Shown here: positions 18,019-27,414 of the stretch, piece by piece
Position numbering within the stretch: position 1 is the first letter of the stretch
Layout of the letters: each line of letters starts with the position of its first letter
Assembly (NCBI GenBank): GCA_965230185.1
Contig: OZ245995.1
Span: 5,084,001-5,148,000 of the forward strand
Length of the DNA: 64,000 nt
DNA from: Motiliproteus sp965230185
GTDB taxonomy: Bacteria; Pseudomonadota; Gammaproteobacteria; Pseudomonadales; Balneatricaceae
Direction of reading: 5' to 3'
Translations under genes and position numbers: made by a program
Notes under the pieces: model-generated
What the model saw: only the letters and a program-made list of their open reading frames with translations
What the model was told of the DNA's origin: nothing
Databases searched by the model: none

Positions 18019-20370
18019 TTAACGGGCCTGACGCCCGCCCCTGTACTTACGGTTACCGCCTCTGCCTCCCTTCTTTTTCACTTTTCGAACAGGCTGCACC
18101 AGTTCGAAATCGATTTTCCGCTCATCCAGATCGACCCGAACAACCTTGACTCTGAGCTCATCGCCCAGTCGATAAATCGTACGGGTTCGTTCACCGACCA
18201 GACGCTGTTTCGCGGCATCAAAATGGTAGTAATCTCCGGCAAGGGCTGTTACGTGAATCAGGCCTTCGACATAGATCCCTTCCAGTTCGACAAACAGCCC
18301 GAAAGCGGTTACCGAGCTGACCACAGCATCAAAGTCATCGCCGATGCAATCCTGCATAAACTCGCTCTTCAGCCAGGCAACCACATCCCAGGTCGCTTCA
18401 TCGGCACGTCGCTCAGTCATCGAGCAATGCTCACCCAGCTCGGCCATTTTTTTAGCATCGTAGGGATAGTTGTCAGCCCAACTGACCCTTGGCGCCCCTT
18501 TGACCCGTTGCACGGAGTCTTTGGGCCCCTTGCGGCCAATCATGCCGCGAACCGCCCGACTGACCGCCCCCTCGCTCTTCTGGGAACGAATCACAGCCCG
18601 AATCAGCCGGTGAATCATCAGATCGGGATAACGGCGAATGGGTGAGGTGAAGTGGGTATAGGCGGCGAATCCCAGACCGAAATGCCCCTCGTTCTCCGGG
18701 GTATAGACGGCCTGACTGAGAGAACGCAGCATCATCGTCTGAATAACATGGGCATCGGGCCTTTCCTGCACCTGCTCAAGCAACTGCTGATAGTCGGCCG
18801 GCTCCGGCTTATCGCCACCACCGAGGCTGAGCCCCTGCTCACCCAGGTATGCACGCAGGCTCTCCAGCTTTTTCGCCTTCGGTCCCTGGTGAACTCGATA
18901 CAGCCCCGGCTTCTTCAGTTTCTCCACAAACCGGGCGGTGGCCACATTGGCACACAGCATACACTCTTCGATCAGCTTGTGAGCATCGTTGCGCACCACC
19001 GGTACGATCTCTTCGATCTTGCGATCGGCGCCAAAGATGATACGAGTCTCCGTGGTTTCGAAGTCGATAGCGCCCCGCAGTTTTCGCGCTTCGCGCAGGG
19101 CCTGATACAACCAGTTGAGCTCATAAAGATGGGGAACCAGATCAGCATACCGCTGACTGACCTTCATCCCGATTCGGGACTCCGGCTCTTCCAGCAACGC
19201 TCCAACCTGGGTGTAGGTCAGCCGGGCATGGGAGCGAATAACCGCCTCGTAGAACTGATAACCACTGAGCCGGCCTTTGGCACTGAGGGTCATTTCGCAG
19301 ACCATCGCCAGCCGATCCACATTGGGATTCAGCGAGCACAGGCCGTTGGACAGCGCCTCCGGCAGCATCGGTACCACATGCTCCGGGAAATACACCGAGT
19401 TGCCACGCTTCAGCGCTTCCAGATCCAGCGAGCTTCCCGGCTTAACGTAGTGAGAGACGTCGGCGATGGCGACAAACAACCGCCAGCCGCCGCTTTTCTT
19501 GCGTTCACAGTAGACCGCATCGTCGAAATCGCGGGCATCTTCGCCATCGATGGTAACCAGCGGCAGATCGCGCAGGTCGACCCGGTGGGCCTTATCGGCT
19601 TCAGCGACTTCAGCGCCGAAACGACCGGCTTCATCAACAACCTCATCCGTCCATTCGTTGGGAATATCGTAGTTGCGAATAGCCACCTCGATCTCCATAC
19701 CCGGCGCCATATGAGCGCCAAGCACTTCGATAACCCGACCACGAGGCCGATGACGTGGTCCCGGCTGCTGCAGGATCTCTACCAGTACATAGTCGCCATC
19801 GTCGGCATCGAGGTCATCCCCCGCCGCAACGGCGATATCGACACTGATCTTCTGGTTTTCCGGCACCACCGCGCCGACACCGCCTTCATAGTAGAAACGC
19901 CCGACCAGCTGCTGGGTGTTACGCTCCAGCACCTCGATGACCTTGCCTTCGAGCCGCCCCCGGCGATCCATCTCACCGGGCCGCACCAGCGCCCGGTCGC
20001 CATCGAACAGCTTGCGCATCTGGCGGTTGTGGAGGTAGATGTCCTCGCTGCCGTCATCGGGAATCAGAAAGCCGTAGCCGTCGCGATGGCCGACTACCCG
20101 GCCGGCCACCAGATCCATATGATCCACCAGCCCGTAGCCGCCCCGGCGGGTGTGCATCAGCTGACCATCCCGCTCCATCGCCCGCAGCCGACGTCGCAAC
20201 GCTTCGATCTGCTCCTCGCTGACCAGTCCCAGCTCGGTACAGAGCTGAGCATGGGAGAGCGGACGACCCTGATCCTTCAGCGTTGATTGAATAAACTCGC
20301 GGCTGGGGATAGGATTCTCATAGTTGTCAGCTTCCCGCTGAGCGTAGGGATCGTCGGTGCGCAGGGCCAT
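18019..20370 (-). CDS. rnr: Ribonuclease R
   Basis: Processive 3'-to-5' exoribonuclease that degrades structured RNA and takes part in rRNA and tmRNA quality control. I start it at MALRTDDPYAQREA (783 residues); the longer frame opens with TTG and has no ribosome-binding site. It contains an N-terminal winged helix, two cold-shock domains, and an RNB catalytic domain with DGEDARDFDDAVYC, whose aspartates bind metal. A C-terminal S1 domain follows (GLFVELEGIYVEGLIHVTAL) and then a basic tail GGRGGNRKYRGGRQ. It is monocistronic; no rlmB follows downstream on this strand in the window. Confidence 0.96.
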   Translation of the reverse strand: MALRTDDPYAQREADNYENPIPSREFIQSTLKDQGRPLSHAQLCTELGLVSEEQIEALRRRLRAMERDGQLMHTRRGGYGLVDHMDLVAGRVVGHRDGYGFLIPDDGSEDIYLHNRQMRKLFDGDRALVRPGEMDRRGRLEGKVIEVLERNTQQLVGRFYYEGGVGAVVPENQKISVDIAVAAGDDLDADDGDYVLVEILQQPGPRHRPRGRVIEVLGAHMAPGMEIEVAIRNYDIPNEWTDEVVDEAGRFGAEVAEADKAHRVDLRDLPLVTIDGEDARDFDDAVYCERKKSGGWRLFVAIADVSHYVKPGSSLDLEALKRGNSVYFPEHVVPMLPEALSNGLCSLNPNVDRLAMVCEMTLSAKGRLSGYQFYEAVIRSHARLTYTQVGALLEEPESRIGMKVSQRYADLVPHLYELNWLYQALREARKLRGAIDFETTETRIIFGADRKIEEIVPVVRNDAHKLIEECMLCANVATARFVEKLKKPGLYRVHQGPKAKKLESLRAYLGEQGLSLGGGDKPEPADYQQLLEQVQERPDAHVIQTMMLRSLSQAVYTPENEGHFGLGFAAYTHFTSPIRRYPDLMIHRLIRAVIRSQKSEGAVSRAVRGMIGRKGPKDSVQRVKGAPRVSWADNYPYDAKKMAELGEHCSMTERRADEATWDVVAWLKSEFMQDCIGDDFDAVVSSVTAFGLFVELEGIYVEGLIHVTALAGDYYHFDAAKQRLVGERTRTIYRLGDELRVKVVRVDLDERKIDFELVQPVRKVKKKGGRGGNRKYRGGRQAR

Positions 20371-20640
20371 TGCGGAGTGTGCTCCAGAAGGGTCGTTATT
20401 ATTGTCCAAAGTTATTTTCAGTCCGTATATTACTTATCTGCTATTGCATTTATAGCCCGATTTCCGGGCACTTATCGTCTGTTTGCGGTGGATCAGTAAA
20501 AAACCCGCAATCCGGCGCTCGGAGATCGCTCTTTCAGGCAGCAGTACCGGGAGCCGAAATTTTCTGTTCTTCCTACGTGCTGTACATCGCCACTTCCACC
20601 TTCCCTGGTTCTCGCGGCATAAGTACTTCCTGTACATAAA
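20371..20640. other. Intergenic region between rnr and secF, no gene seen
   Basis: About 270 nt with lower GC than the flanks, holding the rnr promoter region. On the minus strand ATGTACAGGAAGTA near 20637 and ATGTACAGCACGTAGG near 20585 are imperfect direct copies, resembling intergenic repeat sequence. Short ORFs on both strands here have no recognisable product and no ribosome-binding site. Confidence 0.4.
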
Positions 20641-20666
20641 AAAACGCCGGCCGAAGCCGACGTTTT
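20638..20666 (-). terminator. Intrinsic terminator of the secD-secF transcript
   Basis: On the minus strand AAAACGTCGGC-TTCG-GCCGGCGTTTTTTT forms a stable hairpin with a UUCG-type tetraloop and a T-run. It lies just 27 nt after the secF stop. Confidence 0.85.
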
Positions 20667-20692
20667 CAAGCTCACTCTGACAGTGTAGCCGA

Positions 20693-21613
20693 TCAGGGCA
20701 TTTCGTCCTCGACCTCTTCCTTCGCCGGCGGCAGCAGGTCTTCGCGGGTGACCTTCATCGCCAGCAGTACGTTACCGGCGACGTAAACGGAGGAGTAAGT
20801 ACCCACCAGCACACCCACCATCAGGGCGGTGGCGAAACCATGGATCAGCTCGCCACCAAAGAAGAACAGGGCTGTCAGCACCAGCAGGGTGGTCAACGAG
20901 GTCACCAAAGTCCGGCCCAGGGTCTGGGTCAGCGAGATATTGATGATCTCTTCCGAGCTGCCCTTTCGGACGATCCGGAAGTTTTCACGGATACGGTCAC
21001 AGACGACGATGGTGTCGTTGAGGGAATAACCGATCACCGCCAGCACCGCCGCCAGCACCGTCAGGTCGAAATCCAGCCGCAGCAGCGAGAAGAAGCCCAG
21101 CACGATAAGGACATCGTGGGCCAGCGCCACCACCGCGCCCACCGAGAACTTGATCTGAAAGCGGAAGGCCACGTACAGCATCACGATACCCAGTGCCAGC
21201 AGCATACCGAGACCGCCCTGCTCGCGCAGCTCGTCGCCCACCTGGGCACCGACGAACTCGGAGCGGCGCAGCTCAATCTCCTGATCGCTGCCGGAACGCA
21301 GAGCCGCCAGCACCTCATCCCCCAGTTGCGAGGTATGATCCTGCGCCAGTCGTACCAGAATGGCGGTGGGCGAACCGAAGGTCTGGACCACCACATCATC
21401 GTAGCCGGCCTGTTCCAGCGTGCCGCGAATTTCGTTCAGCGGCCGGGGCTCGGCGTATTCCACCTCCACCAGCGCGCCGCCGGTGAAGTCGAGACCGAAC
21501 TGCAGCGAATTAAATGCCAGCGAGCCGACGGAAACGGCGAGCAGTACCAGCGAGAAGACGGCTGCGATTTTCCGCAGCCCCATAAAGTTGATCACTTTAG
21601 CTGTTGCGCTCAT
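20693..21613 (-). CDS. secF: Protein translocase subunit SecF
   Basis: Inner-membrane partner of SecD; the SecDF complex uses the proton gradient to pull proteins out of the SecYEG channel. The product has 306 residues and six predicted membrane helices. Family landmarks are the first-loop FGLDFTGGALVEVEY, ALAHDVLIVLGFFSL, and the central IGYSLNDTIVVCDRIREN. The gene starts 4 nt after the secD stop, so the two are cotranscribed. Confidence 0.96.
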   Translation of the reverse strand: MSATAKVINFMGLRKIAAVFSLVLLAVSVGSLAFNSLQFGLDFTGGALVEVEYAEPRPLNEIRGTLEQAGYDDVVVQTFGSPTAILVRLAQDHTSQLGDEVLAALRSGSDQEIELRRSEFVGAQVGDELREQGGLGMLLALGIVMLYVAFRFQIKFSVGAVVALAHDVLIVLGFFSLLRLDFDLTVLAAVLAVIGYSLNDTIVVCDRIRENFRIVRKGSSEEIINISLTQTLGRTLVTSLTTLLVLTALFFFGGELIHGFATALMVGVLVGTYSSVYVAGNVLLAMKVTREDLLPPAKEEVEDEMP

Positions 21614-21617
21614 CGAC

Positions 21618-23483
21618 TTACACCTCCCAACCGATCGACAGTTTCTTCACCAGACGACCGCCGTAGATCAGGTTAACCAGCGAACGGGTCACCATAATGG
21701 CCGTAAACATGGAGGTCAGGATGCCGATGGACAGGGTCACCGCAAAACCTTTGACCGGCCCGGTACCGACAGCAAACAGAATCACCGCCACCACCAGGGT
21801 GGTGATGTTGGCGTCGAAGATAGTGGAGAAGGCGCGCTCGTAACCGGCATGGATCGCCGACTGCGGCGGCAGGCCGTTTTTAAGCTCCTCCTTGATCCTC
21901 GAGAAGATCAGTACGTTGGCATCCACCGCCATACCGACCGTCAGTACGATACCGGCGATACCGGGCAGGGTCAGGGTCGCCGACAGCATCGACATCACCG
22001 CCACCAGGATCGCCAGGTTCAGCCCCAGCGCCACATTGGCCACCAGCCCGAACAGCTTGTAGTAAACCACCATAAACAGCAGCACCAGCGCGAAGCCGAT
22101 CTGTACCGAGGTCACACCGAGATCGATATTCTGCTGACCCAGGCTCGGGCCGACGGTCCGCTCTTCGACGAAGTAGATCGGCGCGGCCAGCGCACCGGCC
22201 CGCAGCAGCAGCGCCAGTTCTGAGGATTCACCCACGCCGTCGAGGCCGGTGATCCGGAAGCTGGTGCCCAGCGCCGACTGAATGGTGGCCAGACTGATGA
22301 TCTTCTTCTCGACGTAGGGAATGCGCTTCTCAACTTCGACGCCGTCTTCCATCACGTAACGGGTGCGACTCTTGTGCTCGATAAACAGGACCGCCATACG
22401 ACGCTTGATGGCGTTGCGGGTGATCCGGTTCATCATTTTGCCGCCCTTAGCATCCAGGGTAATGGATACCTGAGGCTGGCCATTCTCGTCAAAATTGGCC
22501 TGGGCATTAGCGACACTGCTGCCGGTGATGATGATATCTTTTTCGATGGTGGCGTCGGGACGGCCGGGCTCGCGGAACTCAAACATTTCAGTGCTGCTGC
22601 GCGGCGCGTCTGTCTTCGCCTCCAGACGGAACTCCAGATTGGCGGTCTTACCGAGGATACGCTTGGCCGCGGCGGTGTCCTGAACACCCGGCAGCTGAAT
22701 CACGATACGGTTGCGGCCCTGACGCTGGACCAGCGGCTCTGCCACACCCAGCTCGTTGACCCGGTTACGGATGGTGGTGAGGTTCTGCTTGATGGCATAG
22801 TCCTCGATCTCACGCACCCGCGCTTCGGTCAGACTGACGCTCAGCAGGAATTCACCATTAATATCTTCCGGCGTCAGCAGGAACTCAGCATACTCACGAC
22901 GCAGCAGAGAGCGGGCATTATCCCGATCTTCAGCGGTTCTGAACTTAACGCTGAGGCTGCCGTCAGCCTTTGAGGAGACACCCCGGTAGCGCAGTTTCTC
23001 GCTGCGCAGCCGCTGCTTAATCTCGCTGACGTAGACATCCAGGCGCTGTTTAAGAGCCGCGGCCATATCCACTTCCATCAGGAAATGAACGCCGCCACGC
23101 AGGTCCAGGCCCAGCTTCATCGGCCCGGCGCCGATGGAGGTCAGCCAGTCAGGAGTGGTCGGAGCCAGATTCAGGGCGCTCACATAATCATCGCCCAGCG
23201 CCCGGGTGATGACAGTCCGTGCTTTCAGCTGCTCTTCGCTGGAGCCGAAGCGAACCAGCAGGTTCTTGTCAGTGAGCTCCCCCCCTAAGAAATCAACGTT
23301 CTCTTTCTTCAGAGCCCGCTCGACCCGCCCCATCAGGGCCTGATCGACACGAGTCGTGGTACTGGCGCCGGACACCTGTACCGCATAGTCATCGGGATAG
23401 AGATTGGGAGCTGCGTAGATTGCGCCGATCACCAGCACAAAAATGATGATGAGGTTTTTCCACAACGGGTATTTGTTGAGCAT
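21618..23483 (-). CDS. secD: Protein translocase subunit SecD
   Basis: Large periplasmic-domain subunit of the SecDF translocation motor, 621 residues as in E. coli. It starts MLNKYPLWKNLIIIF with the first membrane helix. It has the conserved LGLDLRGGVHFLMEVD segment, then QLPGVQDTAAAKRILGKTA. The C-terminal membrane half has GMAVDANVLIFSRIKEEL, containing the proton-relay aspartate. It lies between yajC and secF in the canonical yajC-secD-secF order. Confidence 0.97.
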   Translation of the reverse strand: MLNKYPLWKNLIIIFVLVIGAIYAAPNLYPDDYAVQVSGASTTTRVDQALMGRVERALKKENVDFLGGELTDKNLLVRFGSSEEQLKARTVITRALGDDYVSALNLAPTTPDWLTSIGAGPMKLGLDLRGGVHFLMEVDMAAALKQRLDVYVSEIKQRLRSEKLRYRGVSSKADGSLSVKFRTAEDRDNARSLLRREYAEFLLTPEDINGEFLLSVSLTEARVREIEDYAIKQNLTTIRNRVNELGVAEPLVQRQGRNRIVIQLPGVQDTAAAKRILGKTANLEFRLEAKTDAPRSSTEMFEFREPGRPDATIEKDIIITGSSVANAQANFDENGQPQVSITLDAKGGKMMNRITRNAIKRRMAVLFIEHKSRTRYVMEDGVEVEKRIPYVEKKIISLATIQSALGTSFRITGLDGVGESSELALLLRAGALAAPIYFVEERTVGPSLGQQNIDLGVTSVQIGFALVLLFMVVYYKLFGLVANVALGLNLAILVAVMSMLSATLTLPGIAGIVLTVGMAVDANVLIFSRIKEELKNGLPPQSAIHAGYERAFSTIFDANITTLVVAVILFAVGTGPVKGFAVTLSIGILTSMFTAIMVTRSLVNLIYGGRLVKKLSIGWEV

Positions 23484-23555
23484 GCCGATGCCCTGTATCC
23501 GGTCACTGCCACTACAAAGCAGAAGCAGACAGCAACCCTGGGTTCGAGAAATAAC

Positions 23556-23584
23556 AAAACGCCACTACGAATGAGTGGCGTTTT
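23556..23584 (-). terminator. Terminator-like hairpin between yajC and secD
   Basis: AAAACGCCACT and AGTGGCGTTTT form a perfect 11-bp stem with a 7-nt loop, ending in TTTT on the minus strand. It lies about 20 nt after the yajC stop and before secD, so it may reduce or separate secDF expression from yajC. Confidence 0.75.
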
Positions 23585-23604
23585 CGTGCGTTCAGTTAAG
23601 AACC

Positions 23605-23937
23605 TCAGATATCCTTGATGGTTCCCTTGGGCAGGGCAGCCGCCACGTGTCCTTTCTGAAACTTCAGTTCGGTATTTTCGGAGACGCTGATAACGACGTA
23701 GTCATCGTCCACCTTGGTGATCTTACCGATCAGACCACCGCTGGTTACCACTTCGTCGCCCTTGGACAGGCCGGAGATCAGCGCTTTGTGCTCCTTGGCA
23801 CGCTTGCTCTGGGGACGCCACATCATGAAATAGAAGATCAGCGCGAAACCGACCAGAAAAATCAGACTGGAAATTTCACCACCGGGAGCTGCACCACCTG
23901 CACCTTCAGCCATCGCTGGCGAGATAAAGAAACTCAT
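23605..23937 (-). CDS. yajC: Preprotein translocase accessory subunit YajC
   Basis: Small inner-membrane protein that associates with SecDF. The 110-residue product has one membrane helix (ISSLIFLVGFALIFYFMMW) followed by the conserved RPQSKRAKEHKALISGLSKGDEVVTSGGLIGKI region. It sits between tgt and secD as in most gammaproteobacteria. An extended N-terminus MSFFISPAMAEGAGG precedes the helix, as in other marine relatives. Confidence 0.95.
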   Translation of the reverse strand: MSFFISPAMAEGAGGAAPGGEISSLIFLVGFALIFYFMMWRPQSKRAKEHKALISGLSKGDEVVTSGGLIGKITKVDDDYVVISVSENTELKFQKGHVAAALPKGTIKDI

Positions 23938-24002
23938 TGTCCTCTCCTAAAATACTTAAAAAATACGCGTTATCTTAACAAACACTCAAACCTGACCTCA
24001 GC

Positions 24003-25136
24003 TCAGCCCAGCGCCGGCGTCTGCTGGCCACGTTTGCGGTAGAATTCGTCCACAAAGTCGCTCAATTTACCCTGTTCGATAGCAGTTCGCAATCCGCTCA
24101 TCAGGTTTTGATAATGGCGCAGATTGTGGATGGTATTGAGCTGTGCGCCCAGCATCTCCTTACACTTATCAAGATGATGCAGGTAAGCACGGCTGAAGTT
24201 CTGGCAGGTGTAGCAGTCGCACTCCGGATCCAGCGGACTGTTGTCATGCTTATGGGCGGCGTTGCGGATCTTAATCACCCCCGTTGAGACAAACAGATGG
24301 CCGTTTCGTGCGTTACGGGTCGGCATCACGCAGTCGAACATGTCGACGCCGCGACGCACCCCTTCCACCAGGTCCTCGGGACGCCCCACTCCCATCAGAT
24401 AGCGGGGACGATCCTCCGGCATCTTCGGGGTGGTATGGTCGAGGATTTTCATCATTTCATCTTTCGGCTCCCCCACCGACAGACCGCCGATGGCATACCC
24501 ATCGAAGCCGATCTCGGTCAGGCCGGCCAGCGATTCATCCCGCAACTCCGGATACATACCGCCCTGAATAATGCCGAACAGCGCCGACGGATTATCGCCG
24601 TGAGCGTCCTTACTGCGTTTTGCCCAGCGCAGCGACAGCCGCATCGAGTCCGCCGCTACCGGTTCACTGGCCGGGTAAGGAGTGCACTCATCGAAGATCA
24701 TCACAATATCGGAGCCCAGATCCCGCTGCACCTGCATTGAGATCTCCGGACTCAGCTTCACCGGCGAGCCATCCACCGGTGACTGGAATCGGACCCCTTC
24801 TTCGGTGATCTTGCGCATCGCCCCCAGGCTGAACACCTGGAAACCACCGGAATCGGTCAGGATCGGTCCCTTCCACTGCACAAAGTCATGAAGGTCGCCA
24901 TGGGCCTTCACCACTTCGGTGCCCGGGCGCAGCATCAGATGAAAGGTATTGCCGAGAATAATGTGGGCACCGGTCTCTTCGATATCCCGGGGCAGCATGC
25001 CCTTAACCGTGCCGTAGGTACCGACCGGCATAAAGGCCGGGGTCTCGACATCGCCACGGGGAAAACTCAGACGTCCACGACGCGCCTTGCCATCGGTGGC
25101 AAGCAGCTCGTAGGACATAAAACATTCACGTGTCAC
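24003..25136 (-). CDS. tgt: tRNA-guanine transglycosylase
   Basis: Exchanges guanine-34 for the queuosine precursor preQ1 in tRNAs with GUN anticodons. Landmarks are LTDSGGFQVFSL with a catalytic aspartate, DMFDCVMPTRNARNG with the nucleophile aspartate, and the zinc site CDCYTC followed by LHHLD. The GTG at 25136 has AGGAG 6 nt upstream and gives 377 residues. The ATG at 25118 (MSYELLATDG) aligns better with the E. coli N-terminus but lacks a good ribosome-binding site, so the start is uncertain by six codons. It follows queA by 18 nt, an operon for one pathway. Confidence 0.96.
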   Translation of the reverse strand: MTRECFMSYELLATDGKARRGRLSFPRGDVETPAFMPVGTYGTVKGMLPRDIEETGAHIILGNTFHLMLRPGTEVVKAHGDLHDFVQWKGPILTDSGGFQVFSLGAMRKITEEGVRFQSPVDGSPVKLSPEISMQVQRDLGSDIVMIFDECTPYPASEPVAADSMRLSLRWAKRSKDAHGDNPSALFGIIQGGMYPELRDESLAGLTEIGFDGYAIGGLSVGEPKDEMMKILDHTTPKMPEDRPRYLMGVGRPEDLVEGVRRGVDMFDCVMPTRNARNGHLFVSTGVIKIRNAAHKHDNSPLDPECDCYTCQNFSRAYLHHLDKCKEMLGAQLNTIHNLRHYQNLMSGLRTAIEQGKLSDFVDEFYRKRGQQTPALG

Positions 25137-25154
25137 GGATAGCTCCTGAACCTG

Positions 25155-26246
25155 TTAACCGGCTGGCTGGTCGTCACCAGCGCCGCTATTCACGCCGTCC
25201 GCACACGTGCGGCGGGTAATGTACATGGCATCGCCATAGCTGAAGAACCGATACTTCTGCGCTACCGCCTCAGCATAGGCCCGGCGAATATGTTCGCTGC
25301 CGGCAAAGGCGCTGACCAGCATCAGCAGTGTCGACTCCGGCAGATGGAAATTGGTCACCAGCGCATCCACCACCCGATACTGGTAGCCGGGATAGATAAA
25401 GATGCTGGTTTCGCCGCGGTAGGGACGAATTCCCCCCGGCGCATCTTCGGCATCACGGGCGGCGCTCTCCAGCGAACGCACACTGGTGGTACCGATGGCA
25501 ATAACCCGCCCACCCCGGGCCCGGGTCGCCGCCACCTGGTCACAGACCTGCTGCGACACCTCGACATACTCCGAGTGCATCTGGTGATCCTTAATGGAAT
25601 CCACCCGTACCGGCTGGAAGGTACCGGCTCCCACATGCAGCGTTACGAAGGCCTGCTCGACCCCCTTCTCCCGCAAAGCCGCCAGCAACGGCTCGTCAAA
25701 ATGCAGACCGGCCGTCGGCGCCGCCACCGCACCGGGACGCTGATTGTAGACCGTCTGATAACGCTCGCGGTCCTCCTGCTGATCCTCCCGCGCCATATAA
25801 GGTGGCAACGGCATATGGCCGCAGGCCTCCAGACACTCGATCACCGGCCGGGAATCTTTAAAGCAGAGCTCGAACAACGCCTCCTGACGACCAAGCACCT
25901 CAACCTCGATACTGTCCTCAAACAGCAGACAACTACCCGCCTTAGGCGCCTTGCTGGCCCTCAGATGGGCGAGCACCCGGTGCTCATCCAATACTCGCTC
26001 CACCAGCATCTCCACCTTACCGCCGCTCTCTTTGCGACCATACAGGCGGGCCGGAATAACCCGGGTATCATTAAATACCGCCAGATCACCGGGCTGCAGC
26101 AACTCAAGGATATCGGTGAACTGACGATGCTGAAGCTCACCGGAGTTTCCATCCAGACAGAGTAATCGGCTACCGGTCCGCTCGGGGGTCGGAAAACGGG
26201 CAATCAGCTCATCTGGAAGATCAAAATGAAAGTCTTTTACGCGCAT
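25155..26246 (-). CDS. queA: S-adenosylmethionine:tRNA ribosyltransferase-isomerase
   Basis: Transfers the ribosyl moiety of SAM to preQ1-modified tRNA to give epoxyqueuosine, the step after Tgt. The 363-residue protein begins MRVKDFHFDLPDELIARFP. It has the family segments LAVFNDTRVIPARLYG, GAVAAPTAGLHFDEPLL and VTNFHLPESTLLMLVSAFAG. A C-terminal extension of roughly 15 residues after the FFSYGDAMYI core is unremarkable. First gene of the queA-tgt pair, divergent from the tRNA-Leu gene. Confidence 0.97.
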   Translation of the reverse strand: MRVKDFHFDLPDELIARFPTPERTGSRLLCLDGNSGELQHRQFTDILELLQPGDLAVFNDTRVIPARLYGRKESGGKVEMLVERVLDEHRVLAHLRASKAPKAGSCLLFEDSIEVEVLGRQEALFELCFKDSRPVIECLEACGHMPLPPYMAREDQQEDRERYQTVYNQRPGAVAAPTAGLHFDEPLLAALREKGVEQAFVTLHVGAGTFQPVRVDSIKDHQMHSEYVEVSQQVCDQVAATRARGGRVIAIGTTSVRSLESAARDAEDAPGGIRPYRGETSIFIYPGYQYRVVDALVTNFHLPESTLLMLVSAFAGSEHIRRAYAEAVAQKYRFFSYGDAMYITRRTCADGVNSGAGDDQPAG

Positions 26247-26356
26247 GAATTCGTTGAATTACTACTCAGAATCAGGGGGCGAACAGCTTACACTGAACAG
26301 GGTTATTTTGCAGATTTTATCGGCTCTCTGCGCAGCCCGAACGCAAATGAATTGCG

Positions 26357-26384
26357 TTGACCTGCGGAAAAAGGCGCTTATAAT
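26357..26384 (+). promoter_or_regulatory. Sigma-70 promoter of the tRNA-Leu gene
   Basis: TTGACC (26357-26362) and a perfect TATAAT (26379-26384) are separated by 16 nt, followed by a GC-rich discriminator. Transcription would begin a few nucleotides before the mature tRNA 5' end at 26400. Confidence 0.75.
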
Positions 26385-26399
26385 AGCACGCTCTTTTGT

Positions 26400-26486
26400 G
26401 CCAGTGTGGTGAAATTGGTAGACACGACGGATTCAAAATCCGTTGCCTTTGCGGGCGTGCCGGTTCGAGTCCGGCCACTGGTACCA
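26400..26486 (+). tRNA. tRNA-Leu (anticodon CAA)
   Basis: An 87-nt class II tRNA. The acceptor stem GCCAGTG pairs with CACTGGT (G1-U72 wobble, as in E. coli tRNA-Leu). The D-arm contains GAAATTGGTAGAC. The anticodon stem-loop is ACGGA-TTCAAAA-TCCGT, giving anticodon CAA for UUG codons. A long variable arm follows, then the T-arm GCCGGTTCGAGTCCGGC. The 3' ACCA end is encoded. Confidence 0.97.
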
Positions 26487-26492
26487 TGACAG

Positions 26493-26536
26493 ATATAAAG
26501 AAAAAGGGTCCCTGATGGGGCCCTTTTTCTTTATAT
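26493..26536 (+). terminator. Terminator of the tRNA-Leu transcript
   Basis: ATATAAAGAAAAAGGG and CCCTTTTTCTTTATAT form a perfect 16-bp stem around a short GC-rich tip. The right arm contains the T-rich tract. The same right-arm sequence recurs at 26714-26729 at the head of the second repeat copy. Confidence 0.85.
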
Positions 26537-26872
26537 GCGCCAACGGCGCTGCCGGGCGAGAGCCGGAGGTTCGACAAACTGCGACCACAGGAGCGATTTG
26601 AGACCAGGCGCCACGCGCCGAAGCCCCGCAAGGGGCGAAACAGCCAGAAGCTGTTTCGATCCGTCCGGCCACGGCAACCAGACACCCGCCCCCTATTGAG
26701 CCTCCCGACTGGCCCCTTTTTCTTTATATGCGCCAACGGCGCTGCCGGGTGAGAGCCGGAGGTTCGACAAATTGCGACCACAGGAGCAATTTGAGACCAG
26801 GCGCCACGCGCTGAAGCCCCGAAGGGGGCGAAACAGCCCAAAGCTGTTTCGATCCGTCCGGCCACGGCAACC
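26521..26872 (+). repeat. Tandem 193-bp repeat downstream of tRNA-Leu with tRNA 3'-end similarity
   Basis: Copy 1 runs from 26521 and copy 2 from 26714, a period of 193 bp. Over about 157 aligned bases they differ at roughly eight positions, mostly transitions. Near the end of each copy GTCCGGCCACGGCAACC resembles the tRNA 3' end GTCCGGCCACTGGTACC. The spacing from that tRNA-like block to CCCTTTTTCTTTATAT is 50 nt after the real tRNA and 49 nt after copy 1. Each copy contains an inverted repeat (CAAATTGC/GCAATTTG in copy 2). The layout recalls the rtT repeats behind E. coli tyrT. No protein is encoded. Confidence 0.8.
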
Positions 26873-27397
26873 CCACTCACTTTCAGCTATCACTTACCAG
26901 GCAACAATTACAGCGCTGATATGCCCATGTCTCACGTAGAAATCGCGGTCTGTCCTCACCCCCTCTTTTTAGAATCTCCTGAAAATCATCAAATACCAGA
27001 CAACCTGCTTCACTACCGATTTGGCGGCATCTCACCTGTTTTCGTAACTGCACCTGGCGGATATCCGCCAGCTCGGACAGTCTTCGTCGCCAGGCACCTA
27101 TAAAATAAAGCCACACGCCGTTCGGCACACCCGACAACCCACCATAATTCGCTTTAATATCATCCAATTACCAACAACAGCACTGCTCACACCAAAAGCG
27201 GCTTGCTTTTTGCCTTTAGTAGTTTATTCCCGGATTTAAGAGGCCGGCAGTCACGGTTCCGACCCGAACGGACGAGAACTGTTCGATAAGCCTTTTACGT
27301 TTTCTGGTCGGAAGGGTAGCGAACTCCTGTTTCTTTTCACTTGCCCGCCCGGAGATGAACCCGGCAATTACCGGAACACCTTATAACTCTGTCATTT
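26873..27397. other. Intergenic stretch of low GC, no supported gene
   Basis: About 520 nt between the tRNA-linked repeat and the SLC13 transporter. It is visibly poorer in GC than the flanking genes. A 94-codon minus-strand ORF (26883-27167) has no ribosome-binding site that I can see and no recognised motif, so it is not called. No further RNA gene was recognised. Confidence 0.4.
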
Positions 27398-27414
27398 AAA
27401 GAGGTAAGCCAGCT

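Noticed and set aside
26317..26880. Long minus-strand ORF containing VAGLEPARPQ and repeated GRIETASGCFAP-type segments
   Set aside because: It is the antisense reading of tRNA-Leu and the tandem repeat behind it. The GLEPARP string is a well-known artefact of translating tRNA genes backwards.
26883..27167. 94-codon minus-strand ORF next to the repeat
   Set aside because: No ribosome-binding site, no recognised motif, atypical composition with clustered Arg and Cys; probably chance.
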